Shown here in pieces: positions 25,209 to 33,805 of a stretch of 37,407 bases of DNA. Made by a program: the position numbers and the translations under genes. This DNA is from Actinocrinis puniceicyclus (GTDB taxonomy: Bacteria; Actinomycetota; Actinomycetes; Streptomycetales; Catenulisporaceae). Positions within the stretch are counted from its first letter, which is position 1. Each line of letters opens with the position of its first letter. The stretch lies in the NCBI RefSeq assembly GCF_018283645.1, contig NZ_JAGSXH010000061.1, forward strand, positions 1 through 37,407. The letters run 5' to 3'. The notes beneath the pieces were generated by a model. That model worked only from the letters and a program-made list of their open reading frames with translations. It ran no database searches and was not told the origin of the DNA.

Positions 25209-26489
25209 ATGAAAAAGGTGCTCCTGGCAACGGCTCCGAAGGAGGCGTTGGTCGAGCCGAACGGGATCGGCGGGAACTGGTACGACCGCACCGACACGTA
25301 CATGGCGTGGACGTGCGCGGTGGACCTGCCGGACCGCCTGTCCGTCACCTGTCCTGCGACCGGGCTGCGCTTCCTGAAGCACAACGTGCCGGACGTCGAG
25401 ATCCTGGAGTATCCGACCTGGTCGCAGTACCGGGCCGCGCTGCAGGCCGAGAAGTGGGACATGGTCGGCCTGAGCTTCTACACCTGGTCAACGCCGGTCG
25501 CGATCGAGATGGCCAAGGCCGCGCGCGAGGCCGGCGTGCGGGAGATCTGGGGCGGCAACTACGGGGTCCTCTCGCCTGGGCTCGACCGGTACTTCACCAA
25601 CCTGGTCAAGGGCGCGGGCGAATTCGCTCTGCACCAGTACGTGTACGGCGAACCGCTGCCCCGGGTCCGGCACCCGGCGATGCTCGGAGAGAGCAGTTTC
25701 CGCGCGGTGGGCTCCCCGGTGGGTTATCTCTACTCGAAGCGGGGCTGCAATATCGGCTGCACCTTCTGCTCCACGCCGATATTCAATCCTAAAGAAGAAG
25801 CCATATACATGGAGGACATGTACGCGGCCCTCGACGAGTATCGTGACGCGAAAGTCGCGCACGTCATCATTTATGATGAGAGTTTCTTCCTCACCAACCA
25901 CCTCGCCGAACAGGTCGTCGACGCGCTCGCGGAGCGCGAACTGCCGTGGATCTGCCTGACCCGCGCGGATCTCATCAAGGGGCGGATCCCGGAGCTGACG
26001 GACCGTTACATGGACGGCGCGATCATCGGCATCGAGTCGTACCGCGACAAGAACGTCGCCGACGTGAAGAAGCGCGACGACGTCTACAACGTCAGGCAGA
26101 CTGTGCGGGAGCTGATCGCGAACGGGCGCCGGGCGCTGGGGACCTTCATGGTCGGCTTCGCCGACGACACCGTCGAGGATATGCGGTTCGACATCGAGCA
26201 ACTCGCCGCTGAGGGACTGTTCGCCTGCCAGCTGACGCTGCTCACGCCGTTCCACGGGACCAGGCTCTACCGGCAGATGGAACACCTCGTCGACGAGCCG
26301 GACCTGAGCAAGCACGACCTTTACAACCTCGTGTGGAAGCACCCGCACATGGACCGCAGCGAGGCCCGCGAGCTGCTCGCCTGGGCGCAGCGCAAGGTCA
26401 ACGATCCGGACCGCGTCGCGGCCAAGATCAAACAGGAGATGAAGGAAAAGGTGCGCAGGCGGTTCGCGGACCGCGGCGCGGGGGCGTGA
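25209..26489 (+). CDS. B12-binding radical SAM enzyme 1 (426 aa)
   Basis: Cobalamin-dependent radical SAM protein. N-terminal B12-binding-like domain (about 1-150): DMVGLSFYTWSTPVAIEMA, then EIWGGNYGVLSPGL and VKGAGEFAL, matching the GG-x-H/Y..P and GEGE pattern without a DxHxxG base-off motif. Radical SAM [4Fe-4S] motif C180-x3-C184-x2-C187 (CNIGCTFC). C-terminal part has GIESYRDK and a conserved GTFMVGFADDT. ATG 25209 with AGAGGGG 8 bases upstream is preferred over an in-frame ATG at 25149. Known members methylate unreactive carbons (Fom3) or phosphorus (PhpK), or rearrange rings. First gene of the plus-strand operon. Reaction unknown. Confidence 0.88.
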   Translation: MKKVLLATAPKEALVEPNGIGGNWYDRTDTYMAWTCAVDLPDRLSVTCPATGLRFLKHNVPDVEILEYPTWSQYRAALQAEKWDMVGLSFYTWSTPVAIEMAKAAREAGVREIWGGNYGVLSPGLDRYFTNLVKGAGEFALHQYVYGEPLPRVRHPAMLGESSFRAVGSPVGYLYSKRGCNIGCTFCSTPIFNPKEEAIYMEDMYAALDEYRDAKVAHVIIYDESFFLTNHLAEQVVDALAERELPWICLTRADLIKGRIPELTDRYMDGAIIGIESYRDKNVADVKKRDDVYNVRQTVRELIANGRRALGTFMVGFADDTVEDMRFDIEQLAAEGLFACQLTLLTPFHGTRLYRQMEHLVDEPDLSKHDLYNLVWKHPHMDRSEARELLAWAQRKVNDPDRVAAKIKQEMKEKVRRRFADRGAGA

Positions 26490-28069
26490 GCGCCCTGATG
26501 ACATACCTGATGCCAGAACCAGCGCGGGCGATGCGGGCGCAGAGCCGCAACCTCAGCATCCTGTGCATCCAGCTCGGGTTCCACGACGCCTACCCGGACG
26601 CGTCCACGCTGGCGACCACCTACAACGACGGGATCTACTACGTCGCGTCGTTCGTGCAGCACGAGTTCCCGGACGCGCAGGTCGAGATGTGCCAGATGTT
26701 CTGGGGCGAGAAGCCCGGGGACTTCCCGCTCGCCGACTACGACTACATCCTCATCTCCGCGCTCGCGACGCACTTCTGGTCGAACATCGAAACGCTGGAA
26801 CTGATCAGGCGCGCCAAGCGGGACGACTGCATCGTGATCATGGGCGGGCCGCACGCCGCGTTCGCACCATACGAGGCCCTGCGTTACGCGGATTACGCGG
26901 TGACCGCCGAGGGTGAGATACCGGCCGTCCAGCTGATCAGGGCACTGGAGGCCGGCGAGCCCGTCACAGGGGTCGACAACCTCGCGTACATCGGTGGCGG
27001 CGGCGAGCTGACACTGAATCAGGTCACTCGCTACGGCGGTATCGCCAACGCGATCAACCCCGCGCTCCTGGCGCGGGCGCCGCGGTTGCACTGGGCGACG
27101 GTCTCGATGTCGCGCGGCTGCCCGTTCGACTGCTCGTTCTGCTACGCGATCCGCCTGCTCGGCCGGCGCTTCCGCACCAAGACCGCCGACGACGTGGTGG
27201 CCGAACTCGACGCGATCTACGCACAGACCGGCTGTAACCGCTTCTATGTCACGGACCTGAACTTCACGACCCGCAAGGACTACTGCCGCGAGATCGCCGA
27301 GAGGTTGCGCGGGCGCGACTACAAGTTCATCGCGATGAGCCGGATCAACCACGCGGACGACATGGACCTGGTGCTAGACCTGAAACGGTCGGGTTTCGAA
27401 GAGTACTGCCTGGGCGTGGAGTCGGAGGACCCAGCCGTCCTGCGTGCGTTCAACAAGAAGGTCGAAGCGTCCGAGCAGACCACGCGGCTGCTGCGTTTCG
27501 CCGAGAACGACATCGCCATCCACTCCGCGATCATCTTCGGCCTGGACGTCCAGGACCGCCCCGCGATCGAGGCCACCGCGCGCTGGTGTGCCGACGCGCG
27601 GATCATGCATCCGGTTTTCGTGTGCCTCGCGGAGTACCCGTTTCAGGATCTGCTCTACGGCGCCCGGCAGGACGTCGAAGACCATCGGATCATCATGGAG
27701 GTGCCGACCTACCAGCACTACTCCTTCGTCGGCATCTTCCCGCGCCACATGCGGCCGAGCGAGCTGCAACAAGGCATCCTCGACAGCTACGAGATCTTCT
27801 TCCGGCACGCCTTCGAGGTCGAACGGCGTCCCCAGCGCAGGGCGCGTCTGAAGGCGTACTCGCGCAGCGTCGAATGCGGCAAGGCGGGCATGCAGCGGCA
27901 CATCCGTTTCCTCGAAGAGCTTGAGAAGCCCTACTACACTGCTTCGGGGACGCTCAAAGAGGACCGGCTCAAGGCCGACTTCGACGCGCGGTTCGGCGAA
28001 CTGCGCAGCTGGCTGTCGCGGTCGTCCAAGCGCACTGACGTGCAGTTCGTGGCGGGGTACGCCCGATGA
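26486..28069 (+). CDS. B12-binding radical SAM enzyme 2 (527 aa)
   Basis: Second cobalamin-dependent radical SAM enzyme. GTG 26486 overlaps the previous stop (GTGA); ATG 26498 is an alternative start. B12 domain at about 20-175: DYILISALATHFWSNIETLE, VIMGGPHAAFAP, AEGEIPAVQLI. The cluster motif is C212-x3-C216-x2-C219 in SRGCPFDCSFC. The C-terminal ~130 residues are an extra helical domain (HAFEVERRPQRRARLKAYS...). The Gly-rich SAM motif and GVESEDP are present. It is not a close duplicate of its neighbour; they share only the family fold. It could act on the same substrate in sequence, for example for two methylations, or on the acyl chain. Confidence 0.88.
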   Translation: MSALMTYLMPEPARAMRAQSRNLSILCIQLGFHDAYPDASTLATTYNDGIYYVASFVQHEFPDAQVEMCQMFWGEKPGDFPLADYDYILISALATHFWSNIETLELIRRAKRDDCIVIMGGPHAAFAPYEALRYADYAVTAEGEIPAVQLIRALEAGEPVTGVDNLAYIGGGGELTLNQVTRYGGIANAINPALLARAPRLHWATVSMSRGCPFDCSFCYAIRLLGRRFRTKTADDVVAELDAIYAQTGCNRFYVTDLNFTTRKDYCREIAERLRGRDYKFIAMSRINHADDMDLVLDLKRSGFEEYCLGVESEDPAVLRAFNKKVEASEQTTRLLRFAENDIAIHSAIIFGLDVQDRPAIEATARWCADARIMHPVFVCLAEYPFQDLLYGARQDVEDHRIIMEVPTYQHYSFVGIFPRHMRPSELQQGILDSYEIFFRHAFEVERRPQRRARLKAYSRSVECGKAGMQRHIRFLEELEKPYYTASGTLKEDRLKADFDARFGELRSWLSRSSKRTDVQFVAGYAR

Positions 28070-29793
28070 CGGCGGACTATCGATCCGCGACCGTGATCGA
28101 CGCGCTGCTCGACAGCGCCGCGCGCAACCCGGATGGCCTGGCGTTCCGCGTGGTCGAGCGCTCGGGCGAAGAGTTCGAGCTCAGCTATGCGGACACGTGC
28201 CGCATGGCCGGTCGGACCGCGGCCGCACTCGCGGCGAACGGGCTTGACGAAGCCGGCCGCGTCGTCGTCGTCATGCCGACCTCCCGCGACTTCCTCGCGA
28301 CCTATCTCGGCTGCCTGTACGCGGGGGTCGTTCCGATCATCACGGCCGAGCCGGCGCAAGCCCGCATCGACGACTACGCCGCGAATCTGCGAGGGCTCGT
28401 CGAACACTGCCAAGCCGCGCGCGTCATCACGTCGCGCGACTGGGAGGCGACCCTTGCGCCGCTGCTCCCGGTCCCGGTCGTCACGCCGGGCGCGCTGAAC
28501 GGCGCGCCGGCCGACCCCGGCCCGCCGCGCGCAAGAGCGTCTTCGCTCGCCCACCTGCAGGCGACGTCCGGTTCGACCGGCTCACCGAAGGTGGCCAGGA
28601 TCAGGCACTGCAACCTGGTCGCCAACGTCCACGCGATCGAGGCGGCGATCGAGGGCGACTCCGGCGACTCGCTGGTGAGCTGGCTGCCCATGTTCCACGA
28701 CATGGGGCTCGTCGGGATCTCATACGCGCTCTACGGCCGCATTCCGATGATCATCTCGGATCCGATCAACTTCCTGCGGAACCCGATCACCTGGCTCCAC
28801 TGGATCAGCCGGTACCGAGGCACGCTCTCGCCTGCGCCGAACGCGGCATTCCACATGTGCGCGCGCGTGGCGAAACGACGCCAGCCGGAAGACCTCGACC
28901 TTTCGTCCTGGCGTGTGGCCCTGTGCGGCGCGGAGCCGGTACGGGAAAGCACGATGGCCGAGTTCCAGGCGGCGTTCGGTCGCTTCGGCCTGCCCGAGAC
29001 GACGCTCAGGCCGGTATACGGACTCGCCGAGGCGACACTCGCTGTCGCGATCTCCGAGACCACCCGGCGGTACGCGGTGGACCTCGTCGACGCCGGGGCG
29101 CTCGCGGCCAGGGGGCGCGCCGAGCCCCGGCCGGCCGCGGACCCCTCCGCCACGAGCGTGATGTGCGTGGGTGCGGTGCTACCCGGCCACCACCTGCGGG
29201 TCGTCGACGAAAACGGGGAACCGCTGCCCGAGCGCGTGATCGGCGAAATCGAGGTCTGCGGCCCGAGCGTGATCGACGGCTATCTGCCGACGCCTGGTGA
29301 GCCGCCCAGAACCGATGACAACGACGCAGGCGACGGCCAGGACGACGGCGAGTTCACGCGTCCGGACGGTTATCTCCGCACGGGCGACCTCGGCTACCAG
29401 GCCGGCGGCAAGCTGTACGTCACCGGCCGCCGCAAGGACATCATCATCATCGCGGGGCGCAACTACATCCCCGACCAACTTGAGGCCTTCGTCGAAAACA
29501 TGACCGGCATCCGGAGGGTCTCCGCGGTCGTCGCGGTCGGCATCGTCGATCCACTGGTGCAGACCGAGCAACTTCATCTCCTGCTCGACACCCGCATCGC
29601 CGAGGGCCGCGACCGTCGGGCTGTCAGCGACCGGATCAGCGACGCGCTGGCGGCGGCGTTCGGCATCGGCGGCGTGAGCTACCACTGGGTCAGCCGGCCA
29701 CAGTTGCCGCGCACGACCAGCGGCAAGATCCAGCGCCACCTGTGCCGACGGCTGATCGAGGAGCGGCTCGCGGCGAGCCGCCGGGCCGCCTGA
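28066..29793 (+). CDS. Fatty acyl-AMP ligase (FAAL-type), 575 aa
   Basis: ANL-superfamily enzyme that adenylates a carboxylic acid and passes it to a carrier protein. Motifs: ATSGSTGSPKVA (P-loop), VSWLPMFHDMGLVG and FLRNPITWLHWISRYRGTLSPAPN (FAAL signatures), VYGLAEATLAVA, YLRTGDLGY, GRRKDIIIIAGRNYIPDQLE, TTSGKIQR. Together the signatures suit FAALs better than NRPS A domains or CoA ligases. ATG 28066 overlaps the previous stop by 4 bp. The ACP gene follows after 56 bp and is the probable acceptor. The acid could be a fatty acid or an unusual carboxylate made by the radical SAM enzymes. Confidence 0.9.
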   Translation: MTADYRSATVIDALLDSAARNPDGLAFRVVERSGEEFELSYADTCRMAGRTAAALAANGLDEAGRVVVVMPTSRDFLATYLGCLYAGVVPIITAEPAQARIDDYAANLRGLVEHCQAARVITSRDWEATLAPLLPVPVVTPGALNGAPADPGPPRARASSLAHLQATSGSTGSPKVARIRHCNLVANVHAIEAAIEGDSGDSLVSWLPMFHDMGLVGISYALYGRIPMIISDPINFLRNPITWLHWISRYRGTLSPAPNAAFHMCARVAKRRQPEDLDLSSWRVALCGAEPVRESTMAEFQAAFGRFGLPETTLRPVYGLAEATLAVAISETTRRYAVDLVDAGALAARGRAEPRPAADPSATSVMCVGAVLPGHHLRVVDENGEPLPERVIGEIEVCGPSVIDGYLPTPGEPPRTDDNDAGDGQDDGEFTRPDGYLRTGDLGYQAGGKLYVTGRRKDIIIIAGRNYIPDQLEAFVENMTGIRRVSAVVAVGIVDPLVQTEQLHLLLDTRIAEGRDRRAVSDRISDALAAAFGIGGVSYHWVSRPQLPRTTSGKIQRHLCRRLIEERLAASRRAA

Positions 29794-29849
29794 GGACGCG
29801 ACCACGAGGCCTGAGAAACACGACCGACCGAGAGCGAGAGGTGCGCGCG

Positions 29850-30131
29850 ATGCAAGACCGGCAGGAGGAGCGGGGCCAGGCGGACCGGGAGCTCTTCGAG
29901 CGGGTCGTCCGGCACGTCGGCGAGTTCGTCGAGGCCGACGTGTCCTATCTGACGCCCGACTCGCACCTGGCCTCCTCGATCGAGGGGATGAGCTCGCTCA
30001 AGATGATCGAGATGCTCCTGTACATGGAGGACTGTTTCGGGCTCGATTTCGACGAGGGGGTCGTCGACAAGTTCGAGAAGGTGCAGGACATGGTCGACTA
30101 CATAAGGGAGTTGCAGGAGATCCGGAAGTAG
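29850..30131 (+). CDS. Acyl carrier protein (93 aa)
   Basis: Small acidic helical carrier. Phosphopantetheine site Ser49 in IEGMSSLKM, where the usual Asp of the DSL motif is Ser. Helix pattern: ELFERVVRHVGEF, SLKMIEMLLYMEDCFG, KVQDMVDYI. ATG 29850 has GAGAGG 8 bases upstream. It lies between FAAL and ketosynthase genes, giving an activation-carrier-condensation set. The Ser-Ser instead of Asp-Ser at the modification site is tolerated in some ACPs and is noted as unusual. Confidence 0.88.
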   Translation: MQDRQEERGQADRELFERVVRHVGEFVEADVSYLTPDSHLASSIEGMSSLKMIEMLLYMEDCFGLDFDEGVVDKFEKVQDMVDYIRELQEIRK

Positions 30132-30140
30132 CGCGGTGGC

Positions 30141-31382
30141 GTGGACGCGATCGTGGCTCGGCGCGGCGTTGTCGTCACCGGCATCGGAATCGTCTGCCCC
30201 CTCGGCGCGAGCGCCGACGATCTGTGGCAGGGCCTGGCTGCCGGGCGCTCGGGGATCGGACCTGTGACGCGATTCGACCCGAGCCGCTTCAAGAGCCGGC
30301 TTGCCGGGGAGGTGGACGAGGCCGCCCTGAGCGCCGCCCCTGGCCCGCTGCACTTCGAGATCAGGCGGATGAGCGCGTTCGTGCGCTACGCGGTGTTCGC
30401 CGCCGACCGGGCGATCGAGGACAGCGGCCTCGAACCAGCGGCGGACGGCGGGGGCGTCTGCCTCGGCGTCTCGATGGGCGGCCTGCCCAACATCGAGGCC
30501 GGGGTGCTCACGCAGGAGCGGCGCGGCGTGCACAAGACGAGCCCGTTTCTGATCCCCTCCCTCATCCCGAGCATGGCGACCAGCATGATCGCGCTGCGTC
30601 ACGGAATCGGGCAGGAGCAGGTCACGATCACCGGCGCATGCGCGAGCGGCTGCCAGGCGCTGGGCCACGCACTGCGCGAGATCCGGTCCGGCGCGCGGAC
30701 CTGGATGATCGCCGGCGGCTCGGAGGCGGTGATCACCCCGATCACCTATTCGGGCCTGCAGGCCATGGGCGCCTTGAGCCGGAGCGAGGATCCGCAGCGT
30801 GCGCCGAGGCCCTTCGACCGCGACCGGGACGGCCTGATCGTCGGCGAGGCGGCCGCGGTGTTCGTCCTGGAGGACCGCGCACACGCCGAGGGGCGCGGCG
30901 CCGTGATCTACGGCGAGCTCGCCGGCTACGCCGCGAACAGCGGGCGCGAGGACATCACGGGCATCTCGGCCTCCCAAGCCGCGGCGTGCATGAACGGCGC
31001 GATCGCCGACGCGGGCCTGACCGCGGGCGACGTCGACTGTGTGTTCGCGCAGGCCTCCGGCATGGTCCAGGGCGACGCCGCCGAACTGGAGGCGGTGCGC
31101 CTCGTGACGGCGGACGCGCGGCGCAGGCCCGTCGTCACCTCGATCAAGGGAAACACCGGCTACACGTTCGGCGCGAACGGCCCCGTCAACCTCGCCGCCG
31201 CGCTCATGGCGCTGCGCCACCAGGTCGTGCCGGCGACGTTGCACCTGGAAAAGACCGACCCCTCGTTCGTCGATGTCGACATCGCCCGCGAACCACGCCC
31301 GACCGAGGTGAACCGCTGCGTGGTCAACGCCTTCGGCTTCGGCGGGATCAAAACCAGCCTGATAGTGTCGCGCGCAAAGTAG
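30141..31382 (+). CDS. KAS-II-type ketosynthase with altered active site (413 aa)
   Basis: Thiolase-fold condensing enzyme, FabF-like in length and pattern. The nucleophile Cys167 is kept (TITGACASGCQALG), as are Lys336 (SIKGNTG) and the C-terminal GFGG loop. The two His that normally catalyse decarboxylation are replaced: Q304 in VFAQASG (usual NAHGTxT) and Y341 in GNTGYTFG (usual GHxxGA). The codons CAG and TAC are clear in the sequence. The enzyme may therefore transfer or hold an acyl group, or condense by a non-decarboxylating route. Starts GTG 30141, 9 bp after the ACP stop. No ketoreductase or dehydratase is nearby. Confidence 0.9.
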   Translation: MDAIVARRGVVVTGIGIVCPLGASADDLWQGLAAGRSGIGPVTRFDPSRFKSRLAGEVDEAALSAAPGPLHFEIRRMSAFVRYAVFAADRAIEDSGLEPAADGGGVCLGVSMGGLPNIEAGVLTQERRGVHKTSPFLIPSLIPSMATSMIALRHGIGQEQVTITGACASGCQALGHALREIRSGARTWMIAGGSEAVITPITYSGLQAMGALSRSEDPQRAPRPFDRDRDGLIVGEAAAVFVLEDRAHAEGRGAVIYGELAGYAANSGREDITGISASQAAACMNGAIADAGLTAGDVDCVFAQASGMVQGDAAELEAVRLVTADARRRPVVTSIKGNTGYTFGANGPVNLAAALMALRHQVVPATLHLEKTDPSFVDVDIAREPRPTEVNRCVVNAFGFGGIKTSLIVSRAK

Positions 31383-31417
31383 GCCAAAACAAGGGATCGG
31401 CGAAGGGATCGGACGTC

Positions 31418-31939
31418 ATGGGGACCGCGACTGCGCCGTCGCATTTCGAGAAGCTCACCCGCTGCTGCATGGCCTGCCGGATCTCCCGCTTCCTGGACAA
31501 GACCATCACGATCGAGAAGGCCGGCGTCGCCCGCGTGGCTATCCCCTTTCCAGCGGATCTGACGCAGAACTCGAACTTCCTGCACGCGGCGGTGCTCTTC
31601 GAGGTCGGGGACACCGCGGGGTTCATGGCGGCGAACTCGATGGAGGAGACGTACAGCGTTCTGACGGTCGACTATTACATCAACCTCATGCGACCGGTGC
31701 AGCAGGAGGGGATCTCGGCCACCGCCACGGTGGTGAACGCCGGAAAGACGCTCTACGTCGCGCGCAGCGATATCTACTCCGACAGCGGAAAGCTCGTGGC
31801 GGCTGGCCAGGGGACGTATATGGTGTCGAAGATCCCGCTGGCCGAGCTCGAAGGCTACGAAGACGACGCGGGGACGCAGAGAGCCGACGAGGGGGCAGCG
31901 GACGGCGCCGACCGGGATCGGGCGGGCGCGGACGCATGA
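31418..31939 (+). CDS. Hotdog-fold thioesterase (PaaI-like) 1 (173 aa)
   Basis: Acyl-CoA/ACP thioesterase of the hotdog superfamily. Core FLHAAVLFEVGDTAGFMA with H56 and D65 matches the PaaI pattern HGG-x(6)-D, with Ala-Ala replacing Gly-Gly. A short CCMACR segment near the N-terminus is unusual. The C-terminal ~35 residues are acidic low complexity (EDDAGTQRADEG). ATG 31418 with AAGGGA 9 bases upstream. Probably releases or edits the ACP-bound acyl group made by the operon, or acts as a dehydratase-like enzyme; the family does not decide this. Confidence 0.82.
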   Translation: MGTATAPSHFEKLTRCCMACRISRFLDKTITIEKAGVARVAIPFPADLTQNSNFLHAAVLFEVGDTAGFMAANSMEETYSVLTVDYYINLMRPVQQEGISATATVVNAGKTLYVARSDIYSDSGKLVAAGQGTYMVSKIPLAELEGYEDDAGTQRADEGAADGADRDRAGADA

Positions 31940-32412
31940 GCGCGGCCGACACCGCCGGTACGCTGAGCGCGCAACAGGACGCCCGGCTGCGCGAAAGCAT
32001 CGGACGCCAAACGCTGCTGACCACGCTGGGCATCAGCGTCGTGAGCCTGGCGCCCGGCCGCGTCGTTCTCGAGCTGCCGTTCCGCGAGGACATCTGCCAG
32101 CAGAACGGGTTCGTGCACGCGGGCGCCATCACCACGCTCGCGGACTCCGCCTGCGGCTACGCGGCGATGTCGCTGCGGCCCGCCGATCGTGACATCCTGA
32201 CCGTCGAGTTCAAGGTCAACCTCATGGCGCCGGCTCGCGGAAAACTCTTCCATGCGACCGCCACGGTCGTACGCGGCGGCCGGAACCTCGCAGTGTGCTC
32301 CGCGGAAGTCCTCGCCGACGGCGACGCCACACGGCCGATCGCCCTCATGCAGGCGACGATGGCGGCGGTGGACGCCCAGGTTCCGAAGGCCCCGCCTGAG
32401 CGGATGAATTGA
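31936..32412 (+). CDS. Hotdog-fold thioesterase (PaaI-like) 2 (158 aa)
   Basis: ATG 31936 overlaps the stop of hotdog 1 (ATGA). Core NGFVHAGAITTLADSACGYAA with H61 and D70, the PaaI/hotdog-A pattern, then ILTVEFKVNLMAPARG. It resembles hotdog 1 in spacing and may form a heteromer with it or be an ancient duplicate. Last gene of the plus-strand operon. Confidence 0.85.
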   Translation: MSAADTAGTLSAQQDARLRESIGRQTLLTTLGISVVSLAPGRVVLELPFREDICQQNGFVHAGAITTLADSACGYAAMSLRPADRDILTVEFKVNLMAPARGKLFHATATVVRGGRNLAVCSAEVLADGDATRPIALMQATMAAVDAQVPKAPPERMN

Positions 32413-32704
32413 GCGTATGAATTGTGCGGTACCAGTAGCCCCTGCTGCGAGTTGACGGCTTCCCGCCACGCGGCGCTACCCGATCCGTCCGCACCGCGCG
32501 CGGTAGCACCGATCACGAGGCGGCCGTAACGAATTCGCGGATCTTGTTCCGGGCGGCGGCGCACGCCGACGTGTTCCGGGTGGTGCATGTGTCCATCACC
32601 CATCCGAGTCCGGATTCACCGTATCCGTATTTTCGAGGCAAGGCATACGTCGAACAAGCGCTGTCTACCGGTCAGACTGGTCACGCGCGAGAAGGCAGGA
32701 CCTC
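32413..32704. other. Intergenic region after the plus-strand operon
   Basis: About 290 bases without a supportable gene. The GC-rich palindrome CCGCGCGCGG near 32495 lacks a T-run, so it is not a clear terminator. Nothing else recognisable. Confidence 0.4.
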
Positions 32705-33118
32705 GTGGACGATTCGAATACTGTTGTGAACCAAACCCGTGCACGCGGGCTGCCGATCAGTGTCCTGGGACCTGTCCTCTGGTTCCTTGACGGGGCATCC
32801 CTCGGGTTCGGCTTGGCCGCGATCCTGACGATCGGGTTGCTTCTGCTGGCGTTCGGCGTGGTCGGCGCCGTCCTGCTGGGACGTTCGGCCGCCTTCCGAC
32901 GTTACTGGCCCGCGGTGGTCGGCGGTCCGGCGCCGGCACTCGCCTTCCTCGCCTACCTCAACCGTTCAGGGCCGGGCACCGTGTGCACGGCGACCGCCAC
33001 TTCCAGCGGCTGCGTCCAGGAGTATTCGCCGTGGCCGTTCCTTGGGCTCGCCGTCTTCCTCCTGATCGGCGCAGCCGTCGCTCAGTACCTCGTCGCCAAT
33101 GGTCCGCGGCACGGCTGA
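32705..33118 (+). CDS. Small membrane protein (137 aa)
   Basis: GTG 32705 with AGGA 5 bases upstream. Hydropathy by eye shows about four membrane segments: VLGPVLWFLDGASLGFGLAAIL, ILTIGLLLLAFGVVGAVLL, a short hydrophobic stretch around VVGGPAPALAFLAYL, and FLGLAVFLLIGAAVAQYL. Two Cys (TVCTATATSSGC) between the last two segments may form a disulfide outside the membrane. The family is not recognised. It follows the cluster but has its own start region, so its link to the pathway is uncertain. Confidence 0.7.
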   Translation: MDDSNTVVNQTRARGLPISVLGPVLWFLDGASLGFGLAAILTIGLLLLAFGVVGAVLLGRSAAFRRYWPAVVGGPAPALAFLAYLNRSGPGTVCTATATSSGCVQEYSPWPFLGLAVFLLIGAAVAQYLVANGPRHG

Positions 33119-33388
33119 CCATCGCACGAGTACTGCGCAGCGAGTGACCATCAGACCCCGCGCCAGCGGCTGGCCGGCGCGCGCAGCCCGGATGCACGGG
33201 CGATCGCGCTGGCGGGCCTGCTGCGCGCGGGACTGGCCGAGGGAACCGTGGTCCGGTAGACAACCGAGAGAATCATGCCTCGATCATGGCCGACCAGCAG
33301 CGGGCGCGCGGGGCGTTCTGCCCAACCTACGCAGATCCTCTATACGAGCCCTACAGAATGCGCCGTGAGTGGGACCGGTTCAAACGCT
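33119..33388 (+). other. Short gene-poor stretch with a possible gene tail
   Basis: Around 33160-33260 one plus frame reads RLAGARSPDARAIALAGLLRAGLAEGTVVR and stops (shown in part: RAIALAGLLRAGLAEG). It looks like the C-terminal tail of a lost gene; no start or upstream part is visible. The rest is empty. Confidence 0.3.
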
Positions 33389-33805
33389 TCAGGGCAGGGT
33401 GAGGCGTTCGAGGGGTTGGCCGGTGATTTCGGCGATCAGGTCGAAGTCCTTGTCGTGGTGCAGGACGGCGAGCCCGGCCAGTTCCGCGGTGGCGGCGATG
33501 ATCAGGTCGGGGATGGAGGGTGCGCGGTGGTGGCCGCGGTCGGCCAGGAGAGCGAGCACGTCGACGGCGCGTTCTTCGATGGCGGGGGTCTGGTACTCGA
33601 CGGGCATCGCGACCAGGGGCGGGCGGCGCAGTCCGGCGCGTAGGTCGGTTCCGCTGCGGGCGGAGTAGCCGACTTCGAGGCGGGTGACGGTGGTGATGCG
33701 TACCAGGCCACGCTCGATGCGCGTGGCCCAGGTCGCGGCGTCGGGGCTGTGGGCGAGTCGTACGAGCGCGGACTTGTCGATCAGCCAGGCGGCGGTCACT
33801 GCCAT
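33389..33805 (-). CDS. vapC: VapC PIN-domain toxin (138 aa)
   Basis: Complete PIN domain: [14 protein letters not shown] (first Asp), [13 protein letters not shown] (Glu), [15 protein letters not shown] (Asp), [16 protein letters not shown] (last acidic residues). Length and order fit VapC of the mycobacterial type that cleaves RNA. ATG 33805 overlaps the antitoxin by 10 bp. It is the third intact TA pair in this window, on the right side of the biosynthetic cluster. Confidence 0.88.
   Translation of the reverse strand: MAVTAAWLIDKSALVRLAHSPDAATWATRIERGLVRITTVTRLEVGYSARSGTDLRAGLRRPPLVAMPVEYQTPAIEERAVDVLALLADRGHHRAPSIPDLIIAATAELAGLAVLHHDKDFDLIAEITGQPLERLTLP

Noticed and set aside
25488-26504. 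338-aa minus-strand frame inside the radical SAM gene
   Set aside because: Antisense to the CxxxCxxC-bearing gene; Val/Arg/Asp-rich shadow.
30224-31417. Upstream extension of the first hotdog gene through the ketosynthase gene
   Set aside because: The open frame is Arg-rich shadow; real coding begins at ATG 31418 with a ribosome site.
32490-32505. GC palindrome after the last hotdog gene as terminator
   Set aside because: No T-tract and only a 5-bp stem; evidence too weak.
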